Positions 1 through 12,029 of a DNA stretch of 32,500 bases are shown one piece after another; positions within the stretch are counted from its first letter, which is position 1; every line of letters starts with the position of its first letter. The stretch covers positions 28,412,822 through 28,445,321 of the forward strand of contig CM022671.1 in the NCBI GenBank assembly GCA_012295275.1. Reading direction: 5' to 3'. Both the position numbers and the translations under genes were made by a program. The stretch comes from Chrysomallon squamiferum. Taxonomy: Eukaryota; Mollusca; Gastropoda; Neomphalida; Peltospiridae. Below the pieces are notes generated by a model. That model was not told the origin of the DNA. It did not search any database and saw only the letters and a program-made list of their open reading frames with translations.

Positions 1-1276
1 TATGGAAATTAATTTAATTATTTACAAGTAACAACACCCCATACAAATTTGTCTATAAAGGAAATTACATTATTGTAATATTATGCTGCCAGTGTGATTC
101 TACATGGCTAGGCATCTTTATAAAATTATTTTGACAAAACCTAATAAAACGTATAATTAGCGTAATATTTTAAATTTTGCATTAACGGTAATAATTGTGC
201 ACCCACATGAAACTGATATAAAAGAACCACATTTCACGCGATTCTGTTAAATTAAGTAGGTTACCTTTTATATCTTTCCTCTGTGTTCCAAACATGACAC
301 AAATATGGAGACAAAATACAATTAGAAAAAAAAAAAAAAACACCTCTAAAGGCACAAACCAGAACATATGACAAATGATAACAAAAGACATATGACTGAA
401 ACAAGAGAGAAGCGAGCAGATTTGATCCTGCGACGAAGACAAAGGCTTCAGCCAACTCGCTTTATCGTATAACTAACTTTCATAAATATATAGTTCATGT
501 TTGGATGGGGCTTTTTTTTTTTTTTTTTTTTAAATTTAAATATTATTAATGTTATTTTATAATATAAAAGTTTGTTGCTTTTAATATTATTCTAGTTGTT
601 TTTTTGGTAGTTGTTGTTATTCTTTTGTCGATTTTTTAAAAAAAAAAATTTTTTTTTTTTTATGGAGTTAACTATAATACGTATGGTTTTAACGAACAAG
701 TGAAATACGCGTACAACAACCTAACTTGTTAATCTGGTTTTTTCGTGTTACGCAAGGTTTTCCTGTAAACTCGACTAATTGGCAGTGTAATAGCTTACGA
801 GTTCTCAACTTGGCATACCAACCTGTTTTTTTATGACAGACATGGAACGATGCACGATGCTGTTAGATCTTTTGATAACATCTAAGTGGTATCACGTTTC
901 AGACTCAGACATTTGAGTTTTTGTTTGACTCACGGCAACAACAGCGTGCTCACCGCAGTCCCAGGTGTGCGCTCGTAAAAGTTTCTTAATTTACGACGAT
1001 TTAAACTCGCACGTAAATAAACGTCAGTTTCTGTGCAAGTGGCGTCTTCTGAAAACATGGTGCTGATGATTCGCGACTTTTGTGTGACAGTTTTGACTCG
1101 TAGTTTTACAGTTTAAGTCTGCTTCCTGCTGATTTTGTTTGGTTGTTTTATTGCTTGTTCAGATATGAATGTATCACATAAAATTTTTGTCTTTTTTTTT
1201 TTTTCTTTAGCTTTGTCAAGCAGTTAGTTGGTGGGTTTTTTCATTTCATTGTCATCAATGACGATTTACCGGTGAA
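1..1276. other. No supported gene
   Basis: AT-rich sequence with poly-A and poly-T runs. A GC-richer stretch (about 930-1130) holds a 42-codon minus-strand ATG frame and donor-like GTGAGT at 930; see findings. Confidence 0.5.
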
Positions 1277-1426
1277 ATAATAATCATCATCATTATTATT
1301 ATCATCATCAATATAATTACCAATATCATCATCAATATCATTATCAATATCATCATCAATATCATCATCTTCATCATATCATAATCATCATCATCATCAT
1401 TATTATTATTATTATTTTTATTATTT
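1277..1426. repeat. ATC / ATT triplet array
   Basis: Interrupted ATC and ATT triplets for 150 bases. Confidence 0.95.
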
Positions 1427-4236
1427 ATCGCAAGGGAGATAAGTCGCAGTGTTTCACTTAATTAAAATGTTGTAAACACTGAGCTGATAAGGCTGTGAGA
1501 TTACTCATTGATTTACGAGTACAGTTCACGAGCTAGCAAAGACGTAACTTAACACCACTCAGAATGAATAACCAGTCAGTCAGTCTCCGTGATAAACAAA
1601 ACGATACTCTCCCCTTGTTCTGAGGAAAAACATTATTTCCTCAGCTGGATCTAAAATTTAGCAGTATACGTTCGTTTGAAACACCATCCCTTGGTTATTT
1701 TCGTTAAGAGAATCGAAAAACTGATATAAACTTATTTGTTTCTTAGAAAGAAATCAAAAAGAGAAAATCGAGTGAATAAAAATATCTTAGAGTCAGTACG
1801 TTTCCTTCAGTCTCTTTGAAAACATAACGATGCAGCATGTTTTTCGAGATGTTAGGTATTAACGATACGTTTGTTCTTGTACGAAGAATGGTTTTATTTG
1901 GAATACTTCTCCTGATGTATAACAGATTAGGTGACCGTTACAAAGCTTAAGAGTTTTTGTTTATACATCTCTACCTTAGTACCATTTCTTTCATTTGCTA
2001 CTGATGGAAAGTGTCAAGATAGAATTTTCTCTTTCTGTATATAAACAACTGTGTTATGATTGTTTCATTCACTGTTTAGGATAAGTGTGAGATATAAAAA
2101 AGATCAGCTTTTTCGTATCGACACAACGATGTTACTTTTATCGTTTCAATTATTGTTAATATACGTAAAATATGGTTGCTGTGTAGTTTAATTTTTGTAC
2201 ATATTTCTTTACTTTCGAACAAAATTTAGTTTTTTTATATACTCGGTATTTAACTATCGTATTAATATAAATGATTGCTATAAAGTTTTTGTCAATATAG
2301 TGCTGTTACTTTCTCATTTAACAGATGCAATGGAAAATGACCGCTGTAAATCTTAGACTGTTTTTTTGTTACTTTCTACGTAAACACCAACGATCCACGC
2401 ACAGTCGACCTTAAACCCTGAAACTAAACGCTGCAGAAAGGAAGAGAAAGATAAATTAAGCGGAGAAGTTGAGGTAAGTGATATAAATGTCAGGTTATTT
2501 CCAGTCGTGTAATCTACCGGCCAGCGCTTGCTGCAGCAGCTGTAGAGGTTGCCACAGAACGGCAGCACTGTTACTTTCTCACCGCTGTTTACCAAATGGA
2601 TTTTCCTAAGCAAACTCCGCAGCTTTGGCGTGTAAACAACTTCTACAACATCACTCTAAACGCGTATTTGTTGATAGGACTTTTTTTTTTTATTTAGAAC
2701 ACGCCTCTGGATTTCTTCACGTTTTTTGTTTTCTTTTATGAATCCGGCTTTTCAGCGAAAACGTTCAGTTCTTTCCTGTCTTCGAGTCTATTTTAAAACA
2801 TTAAACAAAACTTGATCCTTTTTTTTTGTTGTTGTTTTTTTTTCATCAATGACTGCATCGGTATATTTATTATTAGCAGTATTATATTAGGTTTGAACGT
2901 AGGTATGGCTTGTTTAATAGTGTTTTGTTTCTATTTGAAAACTGTTTATCCGGAGTGCGCAGCTTATAACCAGGGTACCGCGTCTCGAAATAGAAAGCAT
3001 GTTTTATCTTGCGCGTTTGGCTGTACACAACAAATAGTTGCCAGGCAAAGCGCGTTGCTATGAACAGGTTTTAACTTTCTAAATAAATAGGGTCAAAAAC
3101 AGGTTTTAACTTTCTAAATAAAAAGGGTCAAAACCACACCTTTCCCCCTATAATTTCATTACCGTGAGTAAGAAGTCTAAATAATTATTTATACATACGT
3201 CTGTACGTACATGCATGCAAACAAAGAATTGTCGTAGTATTAAATATTTACGCCTCCTGGCTCGAGTTCAAAGTCAGATTTCGACTACTGAAAAGAAAAC
3301 AAAGGGGAAAGTTAAAACGTGAATTTGAAAAAAAAAGAAAAAATGAAAAGTGTTTTTTATTTTCGCTTTCTTTCTGAAACCTTCTAGATCAAAATAGCAC
3401 TTTGTAATTTCGTAAGAACGTCTAATACTGAGTTTTTCGGCATTCATCCCATTCATTCATATCTCCATGACAACAGCGATAAATATTCCTGTCAAAAAGT
3501 TCTAAACTCGGCTAATAATAAATGCTTTTTTTTTCATAATTTTTTCAAATCATATCAGTTATTTTTGTTTGCTTATTTTAACATTATTAGTCTTGTGTTA
3601 ATTCACGTTGAATAATAACACTGAGTTTATTTCGTAAACTTGTCTTGTATAATACAATGGACGACTGAATGTTTATCGACTTCCCTCAGTAAACTATATA
3701 TCACTTATAGTCAAACAGTGAGATGTGAATTAAACGATAAAAAAAAAAGAGTTAAAACATGGAGTTCTTTGATATCTGTAAAATGAGTTTTTTTTCCCCT
3801 TAATTATGAAGTCTTGATAAACCTTTTATACTGAATGAACGAAGACATATTTTTCGCATGGTAACACATTTTAATATTAAAGATAATTAGATCTCAGTCT
3901 TATATTTTTTTGGGATAATATCATTAGGCAGGAAATCAATTAAGACCACTATAAGCCAAGGGCTACATCTTGCTTTCCGTAGTCAAACAAAGGACATCAT
4001 TTTATAACGGCCTTTAGTGAAACAGTCGTATGGTAACTAATGGGATGAAAATAGCCACATGGATACTCTCTGCTAGAAACATTCTTATTTAAATATAAAT
4101 ATATATATTTATTATTTGAAAAATAATTAAGAAATATATTCTGAAACCTGAAAAGTATATATATATATAGTACTTAAACCTATTATATTTACTTTTTATT
4201 TTTATTATTAAAACAAATTTGTTATTGCTTTTGTTA
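1427..4236. other. No supported gene
   Basis: AT-rich with poly-T runs and a 35-bp duplication at 3064. A short plus-strand open stretch ends at a strong donor (GAG before GTAAGT at 2474), and a minus-strand frame at 2353-2613 has no recognised domain. Confidence 0.5.
3064..3133. repeat. Direct duplication of a 35-bp unit
   Basis: The unit acaggttttaactttctaaa plus its continuation to gggtcaaaa occurs at 3064 and 3099, nearly identical (one substitution visible). It is a recent local duplication in non-coding DNA. Confidence 0.9.
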
Positions 4237-4312
4237 TTCTTTTTCTTCTTCTTCTTTCTCTTCTTCTTTTTCTTCTTCTTATTAGTATTATTATTAATGT
4301 ATTATTATATGA
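4237..4312. repeat. TTC / TTA triplet array
   Basis: Imperfect TTC triplets pass into TTA triplets. Confidence 0.85.
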
Positions 4313-4475
4313 AAAGCAAATTCTACGTGAAAATATTTTTTTTAAATTATTTTTAATTTTTTTTTTTTTTAGATTTTTCATATATGTCTTTCATCTGCTT
4401 TACTTCAAAAGAAAACGGACGAGTTATTTGTCAATTCGGGTTTCCGGTCGTGTCGTTCAATTAACAACTGATTTG

Positions 4476-4563
4476 ATTGGGCATCTGAATTTACATCAGA
4501 ATTAACAGAGAACGTAAAGCAGAGTCAGCGGTGAAAGTATAAAAGCCAAGCTGCCTGAAGCAA
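4476..4563 (+). promoter_or_regulatory. Possible plus-strand core promoter
   Basis: ATTGG (inverted CCAAT) at 4476-4480, TATAAAAG at 4538-4545 and TTCAGTG at about 4573 are in the order and rough spacing of a core promoter. The following ATG frame at 4563 runs into the CA array and is not convincing. TATA-like words are common here by composition. Confidence 0.2.
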
Positions 4564-4652
4564 TGAATCGATTCAGTGACCTTCACGACGTCTTCTTTGA
4601 GACAAGCACAATTTCACGACTCGCTTTAAAAGCCAAAGAGACGGAATTCGAG

Positions 4653-4653
<1 letters not shown>

Positions 4654-4717
<64 letters not shown>
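4654..4717. repeat. (CA)n microsatellite, 64 bp
   Basis: Uninterrupted CA array at the left edge of the long purine-rich block. Confidence 0.98.
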
Positions 4718-4721
<4 letters not shown>

Positions 4722-5115
4722 AAAACAGACATTAAATATACAATTGCAAAAAAAAAAGACCCGCACAAGAAACTTAAAACAGAAGACAGACAGAGATGCA
4801 CATTCGGAATAAAATACGCAAACTGATAAGATAAGGAGACAGAGAGATTGATTGACAGACAAAACGAATCGACTGATGTATTGATAAATAAACAGATGGA
4901 CTGTCAGATACACAAACACAGCTGAGAGAGTGGGGAAGGAAGAGGGAGACAGCTAGCTAAACAATGAGACAGGTAAATAGGGACACAGACAGGCAGTCAG
5001 ATACGTAGACAGATAGGAAGGATGGAAAATATATAAATAGACAAGAAGATTGGTTGATAGATATAGATAGATAGGGAAGTTGCTAGATAGCTAAGAAGTA
5101 GGGATATATACATAC

Positions 5116-5125
<10 letters not shown>

Positions 5126-5147
<22 letters not shown>

Positions 5148-5280
5148 GGAGGGAGGGAGAGGGAGAGAGAGGGGAGAGAGGGAGAGGGAGAGGGAGAGGG
5201 AGAGGGGGAGAGGGAGAGGGGAGGGGGGGGGAGAGGGGGGAGAGGGTGAGGGTGAGGGTGAGGGAGAGAGGGAGAGAGAC
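5126..5280. repeat. Purine tract, AG then GGGAGA and GGTGAG units
   Basis: One strand is almost entirely purine for 155 bases. It begins with pure AG, then G-rich units, with long G runs at about 5212-5262 that could form a G-quadruplex. It lies in a larger purine-rich block (4650-5570) that also carries GATA, GACA and GTAG tetranucleotide runs. Confidence 0.95.
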
Positions 5281-5570
5281 AAGAAGGCTGATATGTAGAA
5301 AGGAAGGTAGGAAAATATGTATGAATGTTGGTAGGTAGATACAGAAGTATGGATAGATTAGAATGTAGGAAGGTTTGTAGGTAGGTTGGTAAGCAGATTG
5401 GAAGATACATGGCTAGAAAGGCAAGAAAGAAGACAGATAGAAAGATAAAGATACAGAGAGAGGAAGACAACAACGACTGGACTCAAAGAGAGAAATACAC
5501 AGATACAGACAGACATCAGAAAGTCGGAGAGAGAGGAGAGGAAGAGAGAGTGGGAGCGAGATAAAGCGAA

Positions 5571-6210
5571 AGCATAACTATTAAATTAATGTAAAATAAT
5601 TTCTGTTTAAATTGTAAACGTTTCTCCTGATTCTACACTGCAAAAAAGACAAAAATCCATTAAGCTCGGCATAAACACTTTTTTTTTCTCCCAAGAAAGG
5701 TTAATCAAACAAACGCTGAATCCACAACAACAGACCATTAGAAGGTCTTAATTACATTAAATATTCCTGTGGGATCATAATAAGAACCCAGGAGGCTCTG
5801 TTAAACTGGTTAACATCAGCAAATGATCCGGAAGGATTTTTAAGCGAGTTAATAAACTAATAAGCGCATTTTCCTATCATATATTCATTCCTTTGGTAAA
5901 ATGTCTCACATTAGTAACTAAATTAGTCAGTGTTCTGAAGAAAAACTATGTACGCTCAGTAACTATCAACTGTCCTTTCTTCAAGAGATTTATTAGCAAT
6001 CTTTGAATTTTCTCCCTGCAAAAAGAATCCTACTATCACTGCTGTTTTCACTGATTCTGTAAGGTTCTGTTATTAATAAATAGCCTACATTTTTTCTACG
6101 TTTACTACTGCAGCTTCTTTTCGACAGCTGCTACTAATAGTAGTACTACAGCATCAATTATTAATGTTAAACCAGCCACTGTTGCAAGAAGAAGAAGAAG
6201 AAGAAGAACA

Positions 6211-6268
<58 letters not shown>

Positions 6269-7300
6269 TTATTGTTATTATAATTACTGCAATAATATTT
6301 CTTTTACTAGTATTCCTACTAGAACTGGTGCTACCAGAACATTTTATCATTATTATAAATACAATATTACAACTACTTCTGTTGCTATTACTACAGCACC
6401 TGCAACAACAACAACAACAACAACAACACTAACACTTATTGCTACCAATATTAATAATAAAATACAAATATAACAAAAATGCAACAATAACAATAACAAC
6501 AAAAGCAACAAAACCTACTGTATTAAGCAATATATTAAACCATAACTATTTGCATTGAAAGGTGAAAGCATCATGCAATTGGCTTCAAGCGCTGAAATCA
6601 GGAAATGTTAAGTACGCCAGAGAATTCAATGGCATTACGTAAGTCTGTATTTCTGATCTCAGTGTCTATAATCATAAACCATTATTCACTGTCTCTGACT
6701 ATTGTAATAAATCTGTTTATGGTATAATACAACTGTATGTTGTAGCAATATCAACGGTTTCATATACTGAAAATATTCTTACATACAGTATGATGTGCAA
6801 TATATGATAAAGGATATTAAACTGGAGTTCAAAATCTTCGATGTAAAATACAGATACCAAGCCTCATGTGTGTGCATAAATATATATATATATATATACA
6901 TACACACGTGATATATTGGTTAATACATAGAATGCTGAGAAAAACCCATCATACCACGTTAAAGTGATGAGTATGCGAAGTATGCCGCCTAATGTACATT
7001 GCATGTCCTAACCTGCACGTGTAAGATACACGTGAAGACCTGCTGCAAAGGTGTGTGCGAAAACGATCTAGCAGAAACACAGGTGTGACTTTGAACTCTT
7101 AAGCATCTTTGATCGTGAGAACTAGCACATGTTCGAGCAAAATTTAACGTGACCTTTACGTTAATAAGCGTGTGCAATGAAACGTCACCTATAGCGGTTG
7201 TTACGTCACAGCAGTATCAGTGGCAGAGCTTGGTATGCACGTGAGAATTTTTAAAACTTTTTTATATCCTTTTAAACAGTAACTGACTGGTCTGCACGTG
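5571..7300. other. No supported gene; triplet repeats
   Basis: Apart from the arrays at 6186-6428 and a short AT dinucleotide run near 6883, I see only AT-rich sequence with no convincing exon. Confidence 0.5.
6186..6428. repeat. AAG, ACT and ACA triplet arrays
   Basis: AAG at 6186-6207, ACT at 6209-6268 and CAA at 6403-6428, with shorter imperfect triplets between them. Translation yields only homopolymers. Confidence 0.93.
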
Positions 7301-7856
7301 AGATAATTAGTTTTTTAATTTTTTTTAAACTGTAACTGAATTAATAAGAAAGATCTTTTAGTCTTAAAAAAAATATTTAAAAAAAGGAAAGCACGCATGC
7401 CTCTCCCTAGGCTAGAACGCTTCACCCCACGCTTAAAAAAAAAAAAAAAAAAAAAATCCATCAAAAAACAAATGAAGAAAAAAAAACAAAGAAACATTTT
7501 AATTTGACACCCAATACAAAAAGTCAATAAATAAATAAATAATAAAAATAAAAAAAAGGATAAAAAAATATAACAGTCCAAAAAACAATAAATAAATAAA
7601 TATAAAAATAAATTCTAAAAAAAAAAGGATAAAAAAAAACAACAACCAAAAAACAACAAAAGCAAGAAAACATTGTAAGTAATGCAGACCAATTGCGTTC
7701 ATATCAAAGAATCTCAAAAAAAAAAAAAAAAAAAAAAAAGAAAGAAAAAGCAAATTATTATTATGATATTCTTATGCTAACTAACTATATCACTCATTTC
7801 ACTTCATCTGCTCCGTGCGCAATTTTTGATGTCTCCAATCTATATTTTCTGATGAG
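7301..7856. other. A-rich low-complexity stretch
   Basis: Poly-A runs at 7435-7456 and 7716-7739 with AAAT and AAAC units. The minus-strand frames here only translate poly-T. Confidence 0.7.
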
Positions 7857-8141
7857 ATGCTTAAAAGAGTTTTCAGTCAGAAATTTGGCTCAGTGAGATC
7901 TGTCGGCGCACTGAAGCAGACGTGCGTGTGTCTGACATTGGCAGCAGAATCTGACCAAGAAGATGAAAAGTCAGATAAAACAACAACGATACGAAAATCA
8001 GAAAGCTTGATTAGTCGTGAAGAAGATTTCATCTGGTCTTTAATCATTATTTGTTGTGTAAAAGAGAAATTTACGAAGGCTAATTGGGAAAATGATGATG
8101 ATGAAGACGATGATGATGCCGATGAAGAGTTATTATTATAA
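7857..8141 (+). other. Unassigned open frame with acidic C-terminus
   Basis: The frame has an ATG at 7857 and ends with TAA at 8139-8141, 94 codons. Its middle reads AAESDQEDEKSDKTTTIRKS, which is charged and coding-like, and it ends in a run of Asp and Glu from GAT/GAA triplets. A TTGGCAG acceptor-like site (around 7945) precedes the charged part. No family was recognised. The opposite strand is also open over this stretch, mostly through triplet repeats, so the coding status is doubtful. Confidence 0.2.
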
Positions 8142-8229
8142 AAATGAAAACAGATGTAACAATAGCAGTAACAGAGACAGTAAGAAAGAATATAGCTAAT
8201 GATGGTAGTAGCAGTAGTAGTAGTGGTAG

Positions 8230-8253
8230 CTATAATAATAATAATAATAATAA

Positions 8254-8284
<31 letters not shown>

Positions 8285-8289
8285 AAGAA
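8230..8289. repeat. AAT then AAG triplet array
   Basis: AAT triplets switch directly to AAG triplets, and this array leads into the acidic repeat frame. Confidence 0.95.
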
Positions 8290-8511
8290 GATGATGATGA
8301 CGATGTTGAAGAAGAAGAAAGCTATGAAGAAAAAGAATTAGAAAAAGAAGAGAACTATGACGAAAAAGTATTAAAAGAAGAAGAGAACTTTGAAGAAAAA
8401 GAAACAGAAGAAGAAGAGAATTATGAAGAAAAGGAAACAGAAGAAGAAGAGAACTTTGAAGAAAAAGAAGAATTAGAAGAACATGTTTTGAAGAAACAGT
8501 TAAAAAATTAA
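8257..8511 (+). other. Open frame with five acidic 11-residue repeats, unassigned
   Basis: Starting after an in-frame TAA in an AAT array, the plus strand is open for 84 codons to TAA 8509-8511. It begins with poly-Glu from GAA triplets, then DDDDDV, then five 33-base copies at 8308, 8341, 8374, 8407 and 8440, with the pattern EEEEN(Y/F)EEKE(T/L), and ends LEEHVLKKQLKN. Differences between copies are mostly silent or conservative (Tyr/Phe, Asp/Glu, AAC/AAT). There is no ATG in frame, so it would have to be a terminal exon or a relic. It may equally be a GAA-rich minisatellite with chance openness. Just upstream, 7857-8141 is another acidic open frame in a different phase. Confidence 0.35.
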
Positions 8512-10099
8512 AACGGTCCTCGCAGCTAAGTTGCATCTAAATTGAAAGTTTAAAAAAAATAAACAAATTTCTGAGAACTGCAGGTTCTGCGATATTAATC
8601 GATATATCGGACTACGACGCTTGTTTATGAATCATCACAAAACCTCTCGAGGACGACGAAAACAATAATGACGAAGCCAGACAGATTCGTTGCATGGTCT
8701 AATTCCATTATTACGAAAATTGTTATCTTGCTGCACTTTGTAGAAAAAGCACTTTAACTAACGCACGTCCTGTCTTGTCAGGACACGCCGATCTAAAGCT
8801 TTGTTCAGACCATTCAATTTGAAGAAACGAATTCTTTGACTCTGAAAAATTAATATGCTCTCAAACAAAGCGAGATGAAATTACTAAGGTTGTCTGCTCT
8901 GTTTTCGGAGCTCCGCTAGTCATCGGAGAATTTTATCCATTGTGTAGCTGGATCGTATTATTATTTGTTCTCAGGTCCCGATGCATAAGTAAAGGCGACA
9001 CACGTTAGCGGGTTCGAATCTCATTACGGAATCCTACAGTCAGTCTTTTGCGCTAATATAATCCTTTTATTTGATTATTTATTTCTAAACAAGGTTAGTA
9101 GAAGAGTAGATCGTTTTTAGAAATAAAGAGCTGTTCAGGTATGCCCAGATAATATTTTTAAAAATAACGAATTTTGCATACTTTTAAACGTGCCATACGT
9201 TTGTCGAGACGGGATGTGAACGCATATTGCTATAAAAATATTCATAAATCAGTTTAAAAGGTGCATGAATTACAATGCTTATGGTACCACTCTAACGATT
9301 CTTCTGAAAAGGAATTCTCTATATCTATCGAAATTAACGTGTATAAAATTCTAGCTGTCAAGGTGGGTATCCTCGACTTCAGCGTAAACTCGAGATCTGA
9401 GCTGAGGAATCTCCTTGGTACTGATTGACGAGGAGTTAGTTACATATTTCAGTAGTAACTTTTACTGATTTTTATTAATGATCTGGTCGTGTGTTTTTGT
9501 GGGTTTTTTTTTTGTTTTTTTCTTTTTTTGATTCCTGCCGTTTTCTATGACTGGTCCGTAAATGAATTTTTAGCTGTAAAATGTTTGTGTGTACGTAAGT
9601 TTGTCTATGTGTGCGTATGTGTTGGTATATATGTGTATGTGTGTGAACTGCATGTTTGTAAATGTATGTACATCTGCCTGTGCGTATGTGCCTAATGTAA
9701 GGTATTATTGTCTGCATGTGTGTGTTTGTATATTCAGAGAGAGTGATTGACAGACAGATATGCAGTGAAATTCACACAGACAGATAACAGAGTATTTTTC
9801 TAGAAATTACTGCGAAGAAGAACTATTGGAAGTATTCTATTTTTAAATATACCTTTCTCTATTAACTGCACTGAAAAGGAAAAATATTCTCATCATAACG
9901 CCTGAACAAAGCAAAACCTCGCCTTTGTCGCTATATCGATGGGAGAAAAAGCCAAAAGGATAAGAACGTATTGAAAAATCAATAAATAAAAAATGTTGTA
10001 ATAATTTTATCTATCAAGACAAGAAAGTGCATTTTTCTTTGTTAAATTTGTTTTTTCTTTTCTGGAACATAATCGAACTAACATAGGTGTGGTATATTC

Positions 10100-10130
<31 letters not shown>

Positions 10131-10768
10131 ACTTCACTATTAAAGATTTCTAAAAATGTCAGCTGGAGTTACCTCAGTGCGGAACTATGACGTAGAGTCG
10201 TTTTCATCAATAAAAAAAAAAAACTTTCTCAACGCCTGAAAACGTTTGTTATAAATATGATTATAGAATTTTTTTTTTTTTTTTTTTTTCAAGGTAGTGG
10301 GAAGAAGACATTATAGAGAAAATAATGACACAAAAATACTAAAGGTCGTGATAATGCAATTTATATAGACATAAAATATACCGAGAAAAGACACCTAATA
10401 ATTTGTTTTATTAATTTAATTTTTTTAAATAATTTTTTTTTGTTTTTTTGTTTTTAAAGGAAATGTGTATAAGTAGAATGTACATAATGGCTTTTATAAA
10501 AGTACTCAAGTTATGGATTCCACTGATGCCTCGTTTGTCAATTTAAACAACAAGATATTTCCTCTAGAGAGTGAAATGTATGATTGAACGTCTTATGATC
10601 ATAAAATAAAATTTATTAGTACCAAATTGCTAAAAAAACAAAAAAAAAAAAAAAAAACAAACAAAGACACAAAAACACAAAAAAAATCCAAACCTAATTT
10701 TGTCGTATTGTCTATAAATATAAAATAAAATAAAATAAAACAATAGTTTCTTGCCTTATAAAAAAAAA

Positions 10769-10804
<36 letters not shown>

Positions 10805-11597
10805 GAAATCTATCAAGATATATATATAGAAACAAAAACATCTCAAAATACTAATAAAACGAAAACAAAGAAGAATACTTTTCTTTATAATTACATCGTC
10901 TTTAATTTGTAAAAACAACAACAAAAAAAAGTTGAAGGATGCCTATCGAGGGCAAAAGAAAGCTTTGTCTAAAACAGAGTGACATGTGAAGGTTTTGGCA
11001 ATTATAGCATGAGAACTGTAAAGTTACGACAGACGTAAAGTTTACGTCGCCACAAGGTTCGGTGTACGACGGGATGCAAGTTCTAGCAACGAGGGATCTT
11101 TTACAAGCGTCTTAGTTTGTATCAGAAAGAACACAAGAGATAGTTTTTATTAGACAGACAAATGGCGTTGCATCACTGCTTCAGTGGTAATTAGAAACAG
11201 AAGTTACGTTGTGTTCAGCATGTAATAGTCAAAACGAGAAGTTAACGATCGTCGTAAATCTCCACACTCTTCTAATAATCACCACCAGTCGGTTACAATG
11301 ATTTATAATGGATAATTTACGACTATTAATTATTTGTACATTACCGCAAGCGTGTTATTTGCAGACTGATTGAGAAGGTGCAACAATTTTCCTATTTTAA
11401 TTAACAACCTCTGTTAGCGGGTCGCCGAGTACAAAACTGATGGTTTACGACGTTTTTAAACTGCGGTGTTTTACAAAGGGACTGGATGCAGCTCAACGAG
11501 TCTGTGTTGTGTTGTTAATCTCAGATGTGAATGACTCGATGATCAGTTCTCCTATACACCCTCACTGGAATAATTAAGTGGAACAGTGTTTTTAGAA
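8512..11597. other. No supported gene
   Basis: Contains the B-box-like site, a perfect 6-bp stem inverted repeat (gtcctg/caggac) near 8768-8785, TG-rich sequence at 9580-9730, and poly-T at 10106-10130 and 10269-10289. A minus-strand frame near 10920-11120 is open for about 60 codons without recognised content. Confidence 0.5.
9011..9021 (+). other. tRNA B-box-like site, possible old SINE remnant
   Basis: GGTTCGAATCT matches the RNA polymerase III B-box consensus. An A-box-like tagctggatcg lies about 65 bases upstream (around 8945), too far for a normal tRNA but possible in a degraded tRNA-derived SINE. No cloverleaf can be folded convincingly. Confidence 0.3.
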
Positions 11598-11735
11598 TAA
11601 CAACAACAAACAAAAACAACAACAACAACAACAAAATATTAATAATTAAAAAAATAATAATAAATAAAAAAATAAATAAAAAATTAAAATAAATATAATA
11701 AAAAATAAAATAAATAAATAAATAATAACAAATAA
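11598..11735. repeat. AAC and AAAT-type A-rich array
   Basis: AAC triplets are followed by AAT and AAAT units. Confidence 0.85.
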
Positions 11736-11988
11736 GATATGTTCTGTTGTTATGAAGGTAAAATATTCTTTACTGCTAATGGCCATAGAACTGTAGTCAA
11801 TCATTTGCCTTTAATAAAGTTTACTCTTATAACCATATAACTGTTTTTTTTTAATGTACTGAGTGTGTCGATAAATAAAACATTTCTTCTTACATATACC
11901 AAAATTTCAAAGATACATAAGACGCTACATACATAAGATTAATAAACTTCCAGTCATTTTTTTGTCACCTAAACAAATATTTCAACGA

Positions 11989-11990
<2 letters not shown>

Positions 11991-12027
<37 letters not shown>
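11991..12027. repeat. Poly-A tract of 37 bases
   Basis: The longest pure A run in the window, followed by taaag. It could be the tail of a retroposed element, but no element body or target-site duplication was recognised. Confidence 0.9.

Positions 12028-12029
<2 letters not shown>

Noticed and set aside
4563-4919. Frames encoding long THTH, VCVC or CVCV runs
   Set aside because: They are translations of the CA/TG array in all phases, with no non-repeat domain.
4997-5473. 158-codon minus-strand frame rich in Ser, Leu and Pro
   Set aside because: It translates the AG/GGGAGA and GATA repeats; length reflects the lack of stop codons in TC-rich DNA.
7877-8536. 219-codon minus-strand frame, the longest in the window
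   Set aside because: Its poly-Leu, poly-Ile and poly-Ser runs are the reverse of GAA, AAT and GAT triplets. The plus strand over the same area reads as the more structured acidic repeat.
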